Below, piece by piece: positions 58,023 to 64,000 of a stretch of 64,000 nucleotides of DNA. A model generated the notes under the pieces. That model was not told the DNA's origin. It made no database searches and saw only the letters and a program-made list of their open reading frames with translations. The position numbers and the translations under genes were made by a program. Position 1 is the stretch's first letter; each line of letters begins with the position of its first letter. The stretch is taken from positions 12,845,167 through 12,909,166 of the forward strand of contig CM046295.1 of NCBI GenBank assembly GCA_025267735.1. The letters are read 5' to 3'. Source of the stretch: Mactra quadrangularis (taxonomy: Eukaryota; Mollusca; Bivalvia; Venerida; Mactridae).

Positions 58023-58776
58023 TTACATCATCTGTCAGAGACGTAAACGTTAAGTATACGACACAGTGCTCGAACGTATGATCTTCGAGCAAGTCAGAAG
58101 ATCTACTAACCGAGTCTGAGGTATAAGACAACAATCAACTCAAGTAAATACTATATAAACATATTAGACGGAACAAAAGAAAACAACTGATTGAAAAGCT
58201 TACATTACATTTCATCATAGAAAGTTGTTTGAATATACAAAATTATACATGTGGCCTTATTGTACAATTTGAATAAATAACCTTCATGTAAAAGATGATC
58301 AGAAATTCAATATGTTCCACGACTTATTTCGTAATAAAAATGGCCTCAAACCCGGGTTTAACTGTACATGTTTTATATTATTTAAAGTGTTAATCTATCT
58401 ATGATTTGAATGGAACTCAAGGAAACCAAATGAATAGAAATCCTACGTTTTAAATTCTATTTTACAAAGCAGATAGTTAGTGTTCAATCCATTATTTAAT
58501 ACAAGCAGATCGTACTTTTTATCTATCTATGATTTGAATGGCACTTTTAAAAATCTAATGAATAGAAACTCTACTTGTTCAATTTTATTTTAAAATGCAG
58601 ATTTATAGTTCAATCGATTATATAATATATACATGCAGATCGTATTTTCAAGGCGGTATAAAACTATCATATGATTAATGTCAATACAAAATGTACTGAA
58701 TTATAAATTTTATAAAGATAGGTTTAAGGCTGAAATATACAGCTCATGTAAGTAAGCAATTCAACTAAATATGTCT

Positions 58777-59085
58777 GCCGCCCGGCTAGCTCAGTTGGTA
58801 GCATGCGAGTCTACTGATAGAGGAGTCGTGGGTTCGATTTCCGGGTGGGACATTCTTTCACGGAGCTGGATCATTATGAAATTATTTCTACAGGCATTCC
58901 CTTTCTACCAATGTTTTTCAATTATGTAGGGCAGTTGTCAGTTTCTGACAAAAGTATGTGTTTTGTGGTTGGTTAACAGCTAAATCCAGAGATTTAGCCT
59001 TTCCAGTAGGAGTGCGTTGGTTGACTGACCGCCGTTATATGACCTATACAATGTGTTGCTACGGCGTAAAACAAACAAACAAACT
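58777..59085 (+). repeat. SINE family II, full length
   Basis: Copy of 27451-27757; head GCCGCCCGGCTAGCTCAGTT, tail ATGTGTTGCTACGGCGTAAA. Confidence 0.92.
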
Positions 59086-59346
59086 TAATATGTCAGGTTC
59101 TTTATGGCCGGTTTGTTTAGATGTGTGGTAAATCCTAGTACATGTATATATATTAGAAATATTATCACTGTTAAACGTACTCAACTTCTTTCAAACGTAT
59201 ATGTACTTAAGTTATGTAACTTGTTTAATGTTATAGGGTATTAAATTTAATGATTCAAAAGTTTGTTTATAAATATTAAAGAGTTAAACAATTTTTGGAA
59301 ATAATGTATTTATGTGGCTTGTAATACATCAGTTGATTGACAGTTA

Positions 59347-60008
59347 TGGTAGGTTTACATCTGGTCACGATTACCACGATGTCCCCAATTCCAGAGCATC
59401 GTGGCGAACGTAACAGAGCGTTGAGTCGAATCAGGGTGATCGTAGGGGAACGTAACGGAACGTGGTTGAATCGGGGACATCGTGGGCATCGGGACAGATT
59501 TTAAATCAAACTTAAATTTCACCACGATTGCCACGATTTATTTTCTAATCGTGACAGAGCGTGGCTTTCGTAATAAAACGTCACGGAAGGTACCGAAGCG
59601 TAACAGAACGTAACAGAACGTGGAGTACAATCGCAACCGATCGGGACCAGCGCGGACACATTCATCATCCCGCGTCGCAGGGAAAGAATTATTTATTGTT
59701 TAAATATCAAATCGTGACGTAAAACGTGGTCATTTGTCTCAAATCGTAGGTCAAATCGCAGGAGATCGCAACAAAGCGGCTTTGTCGTTGGAGATCTTAA
59801 CAGGACGTAACGGAACGTGTTGGAGCGTGGAAGCCAATCGTGCAAATCGTGGGCCTGATCGTAGCAAAGCGCAGTAGAGCGCAACAAAACGTGCTGATAT
59901 CGTAAGGAAGCGTAACAGAACGTGGAGTATACCATTTAATCGTAGAGCTTCCCGTTGTTTTTTGCCTCTGGCTAATCGGGGAGATCGTGGCCAGATGTAA
60001 ACCTAGCA
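59347..60008. mobile_element. PIF/Harbinger-like MITE, 662 bp, unit 2 site
   Basis: Ends TGGTAGGTTTACATCTGG and the complement of TGCTAGGTTTACATCTGG, flanked by TTA (59344-59346) and TAA (60009-60011). Unit 1 keeps CAGTTACTGTATTA uninterrupted near 28014. Close relative of 28798-29482 (about 93% by eye), but inserted at a different position. Confidence 0.92.
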
Positions 60009-60611
60009 TAACTGTATCATATTTACAGGTTTACATAAAAAACGTATTGTTATGTTTCTGTTGAATGTATATTAAAATCTGTAAACCACTTAAAATATAT
60101 CCTGTTGTTAAGAAAAGTTTATAAAAATATTAATTAAGTTGCACTGTAATTTCAGAGGAACACTCAATTTGAAATTTCACTTCGTTTGAAATACATAAAT
60201 ACACATTTTAAACAAAATGAGTTCACTGATGATTACATCTTTCATATTTAATAAACATTACATAATGCAAATAATATTTTGTGGACAAAAATACATAATG
60301 CCAACTCTTGATTTTCTACAGACAAGTTCTAGAACATTTTTGACGTGTCATGAATTGAAGCATAGTCGACTTAGTGGCATTTGACTCAATTTTACTTAGA
60401 ATATCAATACATGTATATAGTTTTTGACAATAATCTCTCTTCGATAAAATAGACGCGTTTTATTTCTTGATCAAATATATAAATTATAAATGCGCATATA
60501 TTACAAGTTTAATATTTGAGAATAAACTTAAAAGTGATTTATAAGAACTATTTGATTACAAAGCAAAACAAGCAAAAATTAAGAATACGCATACATTATG
60601 TTTTAAAGATT
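60009..60611. other. Non-coding spacer, empty sites of two unit 1 elements
   Basis: Collinear with 28020-28797. It includes the empty site for the mariner-type MITE (near 60474) and for the PIF-like MITE (near 60609). No gene is visible. Confidence 0.65.
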
Positions 60612-61110
60612 AACAGCGAGTCAACACAAATTTAGATTATTTACGTTGATCAGCTCACGAAACATTTCTGGAATCTTGTCTATTACCAGTACTCAACTTC
60701 ACTTCAACAATACCGGCTACTTCTTAATGTTTTTATTTATTTTTATTTATTTTTAATTGGTTCTTAACGTCAACATATTAAGGTTATATACACGACTGTC
60801 AGCTCTTCCAACTATAGGTTTCCTGGACACTTTTCTATCACCAGTACTAATTAACCCTACCACGAGGCCGACAACTCATGTTTAGGGTATGACCAATCGC
60901 GATCGGACGCGAACCCGCGATCTCCGGATTCGAAGTCAGACATGCTAATCACTACGCCACGACCGCGGCTTACTTCGCAATGAATTTTATTAATGAAGAG
61001 TACTAGACATAACTGTCAAAAATTTTACGGAAGGATATAACCACATCGGATGAATCAGGAACCCTTTCTAGGCATGGATTGAAATCCTGTGTGTAGCCTA
61101 CCGTGCCACG
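60612..61110 (-). repeat. SINE family III host copy with nested SINE I
   Basis: Copy of 29486-30612 without the 613-bp MITE; uninterrupted ACCAGTACTC at 60685-60694. Confidence 0.7.
60755..60969 (-). repeat. SINE family I, nested
   Basis: Copy of 30235-30463; head complement CGCCACGACCGCGGC at the right end. Confidence 0.88.
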
Positions 61111-63250
61111 GACTAAGATTATATTAAGTTATAACTTTATATTTCCAATCACCTTTAAAAAGTCATGAGTAACATTATTGTAAGTTAAAACGCAATTCCT
61201 TACTTTAAAGTTAAATAATAGAATTATACAGCAGTAGGATAATGCCATTCCGCTTTTGTCAAACGTATAGAAATTAAATTAAACCCTCTTGGTAATCGTG
61301 CACTTATGAATTATCTTACAATTAAATAAAAATTTAATATCTACTCGAGGACAATTTTTACAATACAAACATCTAGTTTATCAATAGACCGTTTTACTAA
61401 TTTCTTCAATGCCTCATAGTAGTCCTCTATTCATTATTTATTTGTAGAGACGAATTGTAACCTTACAAATTATAATGGAAAATTATTCAACCCAAATTCA
61501 CAAATTAAATTACTATGAATGTCATAAAAATATAGACCAAGGCGAAGATAGCATTGGTATAATATATGAAAACTATTAACCCAACAAGATTATTTTACAC
61601 TGCTGAATACCAATTGTATAAGTTGAATTTTATTATACAGATATATCATTACATGAAATTGTATATTAATATTTGAAGTTTTTTAAATAATATTGCTTGC
61701 AAGAAGACCGCTTTAAACAAGTTATGTAGTTTTGTCAATATTGTATAATTTATTTTCATGATAAGATTTGATGGCCTATTTCATTAAAAACGTTGGAAGT
61801 CATATATCAAATACATTCCGAACGTGAAAATAAAATATTCAAAGCGCTAATGGCACAGAAGGTCTTCGACATAGAAAACACGTTGAGCTTCTGTCACTTA
61901 ATGTGCTACAAAAGTGAACAAATATGTAGAATAAGATTTCGTTTCTTGAAACATAGACTAAGGACCTTTCGTTGTATCTTCAAAATGGTGCTATTTGTAC
62001 TTGTAAACTATATATGAAATCCAATTTTCACTGGATTATCAAAAATATATATAAATTTTCAGGTGAAACTAGTTGAGAAATTGATTTAAATGCATACTCA
62101 TGTATTGCAAGGTATATTACCCAGGTAAAGACAAATAGAAATTAATTGTATGTGTTACTGAAATGTAAAAGAACCACCTGTTTACATTCAATAGTGTCAC
62201 ACACGGCGTAAAATTTACAACTTGTATTAACATTAATTATATTTTTTTCAATTTGCAACATATTTTTTAATCAATTCATTACCATATAAGAGCTATGAGA
62301 AAAATACTACGCGGGACTGTTTGACCAATACTCCTAATTATCTGTTTAATTTCCAATCCATTGATCTATAAACTATGCTCATTAACTAACTGGTCTGTAC
62401 GATACTACGCTAAGAATCATGGGTAAAAATGTCTAAATACCCAAAAGCACGCGACAATTTTTACAAGCACTAAATAAATTAAGTATGTTTTTGTGACTTC
62501 GCAATAATATATTACTATTCAAAATTAAGTATGCACGTTAAATGAAATTTTTATGCTTGTCATTAAACATCTATGACAACGTGTTTCCATCTGTCAATCT
62601 TTACACAGGTCTTTAAATTAGAAATTATGATACAGCTAATGATTTATACCCATTGAGGTTTAAAAGGACATAGTATCTATGGATTGGTATTCCTGTAGTT
62701 ATTAGCCAGTATTTCCTTACAATTCAATTATGATAATTAAAACACAACATACAACGAGTTTATGTTCATGCATTCACCGCGCTACCTCCCGTGCGTAATC
62801 GATTTGTGCGCTGAGTTTAGCCAAGTTATGTTTTATCATCTACGTATAGGATCAGAAATCAATGCATCACATCCTTTCAAATTGGTGTTCACCACAGATT
62901 CTTCACGGTTGAATATATTTCAGTGTTTGATTTGATGTGATTTTTACAATATTCGTTTATTTAACTTTTTCTCTGTGATACATATGCTTGAAAAGTTGAG
63001 TTCCTTCATGTACCTCAAAAAGTAGTTTTTGTAGTAAGCTATACTGATTTCTCAAAAGTGGCATATATAATTGTCCGACAAAGTCGAACAATTAAAAAAA
63101 TGAAGAGTGTTTTGTCAAAACAGGGATGGTTAAATATAATCGGAAGAGCTCTATTATCATCAATGTAAAGCAAATACTCATGATATTAGATGGAATATAT
63201 AAATATATAATATATATAAATAGTACTGAACTTCTATATGTGTTTTCATA
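61111..63250. other. Non-coding block, end of unit 2
   Basis: Nearly identical to 30613-32722. An (AT)n microsatellite near 63200-63220 is longer than in unit 1. No gene called. Confidence 0.65.
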
Positions 63251-64000
63251 AAGTAAATACTTTTAAATTATGTCACAATATCGCAGACTTTGGTGTTTCC
63301 CTCGTATAAGGATGATTCCAAGATTAATAGCACACTAACATGTCATGTTAACATAATTGCTTTATATACTTTGAGCTTGTCCGATGTTAATAAGCGAGTA
63401 TGTGAGCAAAGTATATATTTTTTGTTCAAAATCGCGTACGTATTACTTAAATCAGACAATAATAAAACACTTACAGCTCGTTAACACTTTGAGTCGAAGC
63501 AGATTTTCACTGTTTTCTTTTTTAAACCGTAGCATTTGTGATGTTACAGTCATGTGGTATTGCCATCGTGATATATCATCTCGTGACCGTTTTTAATATG
63601 GTAAAACATGATTTCAATTGTAGAGCTCACGTGGACAAAAACACGTTTAAACATCTATATTACAATTTCCCCTGATCTTATAATAGCCACGCCTATAAAT
63701 GTTAATGAGCTTGGCAGTCAGACTGAATTTTATAGTTATAGTATCAAAAAAGAAACCAGAGTTAAAACATCGTATATATACAATGAAGCTCTATTATTCT
63801 TATATGTTATTTATGTTCTTTTTTCCATTTAACAATACCACTCACACATCTCAACTTTAAATTATCTAATTTGTTGGAAAATCTAGCCAAGTATTGTTAG
63901 GCTTAGGATCTATCTAAATTTCACCACTCCTGTTAATATCTTGATTTACAAGACAGGTATTAGATGAAATATTTTATCCTTACGTGGTTCTTCAATGATA
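63251..64000. other. Right flank, no recognisable feature
   Basis: Sequence outside the duplication. Three overlapping + strand frames of 64-74 codons (63290-63832) have no splice context or recognisable motif. Confidence 0.55.

Larger units (their letters stand above)
32724..63250. repeat. Segmental duplication, unit 2 (contains genes B and C)
   Basis: Begins within the right end of the short-inverted-end repeat (TCTGAATCCATCCCAGGG, compare 8900-8916), directly after unit 1's last bases (TTCTATATGTGTTTTCAC). It ends near 63250, after the same TTCTATATGTGTTTTCA word. It contains about 11.7 kb, from gene B exon 2 to gene C exon 2, that unit 1 lacks. Confidence 0.9.

Noticed and set aside
61793..62017. 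74-residue open frame near the end of unit 2
   Set aside because: The unit 1 copy has a stop and several changes; no splice context or recognisable motif.

Overview
This is AT-rich, intron-bearing eukaryotic DNA. It holds no bacterial-style operons. The only confident genes are three paralogous two-exon genes on the + strand: gene A 14665-17676, gene B 35891-38738 and gene C 46163-50437. Each encodes a RING-less TRIM-like protein of 612-614 residues: two B-box zinc fingers, a coiled coil, a conserved hydrophobic stretch, a Ser/Thr-rich linker and an NHL/beta-propeller-like C-terminal half. Large families of B-box/NHL-like proteins together with abundant tRNA-derived SINEs suggest a lophotrochozoan, most probably a bivalve mollusc. 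The species is not determined.

Layout. 1-8.9 kb is a left flank of MITE-like hairpins, SINE fragments and minisatellites, with one possible minus-strand exon at 1356-1704. The rest is mostly a large tandem segmental duplication: unit 1 about 8890-32722 (23.8 kb) and unit 2 about 32724-63250 (30.5 kb), followed by a short unrecognised right flank. Unit 1 holds gene A; unit 2 holds genes B and C. Gene A's 5' flank, exon 1, intron and first part of exon 2 match gene B, while its 3' flank matches gene C, including a SINE that is missing downstream of B. The simplest reading is that a B-C gene pair collapsed in unit 1 into one in-frame chimera through recombination inside exon 2.

The two units act as a natural record of transposition. 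Where one copy is filled and the other empty, exact element ends and target-site duplications can be read: a SINE at 9437-9725 (12-bp duplication), a mariner-type MITE at 28479-28645 (TA), MITEs of one family at 28798-29482 and at a different site, 59347-60008 (TTA-like), and another MITE at 29563-30175 (CAG). A large inverted-repeat element at 10755-12703 is also confined to unit 1. Four SINE families with different tRNA-like heads are present (called I-IV here); at least three share a similar 3' tail.

The genes seem to belong to a birth-and-death cluster. Degenerate copies of the A/B promoter region lie at about 5.1, 21.2, 24.3, 53.5 and 56.6 kb with no coding exons after them. Hand codon counts show many more amino-acid-changing than silent differences between paralogs, both in the linker between the B-boxes and in periodic loop positions of the propeller, while zinc ligands and framework residues are kept. 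A recombining, diversifying recognition family, possibly immune, is an inference from this pattern. All identity levels quoted are estimates by eye.
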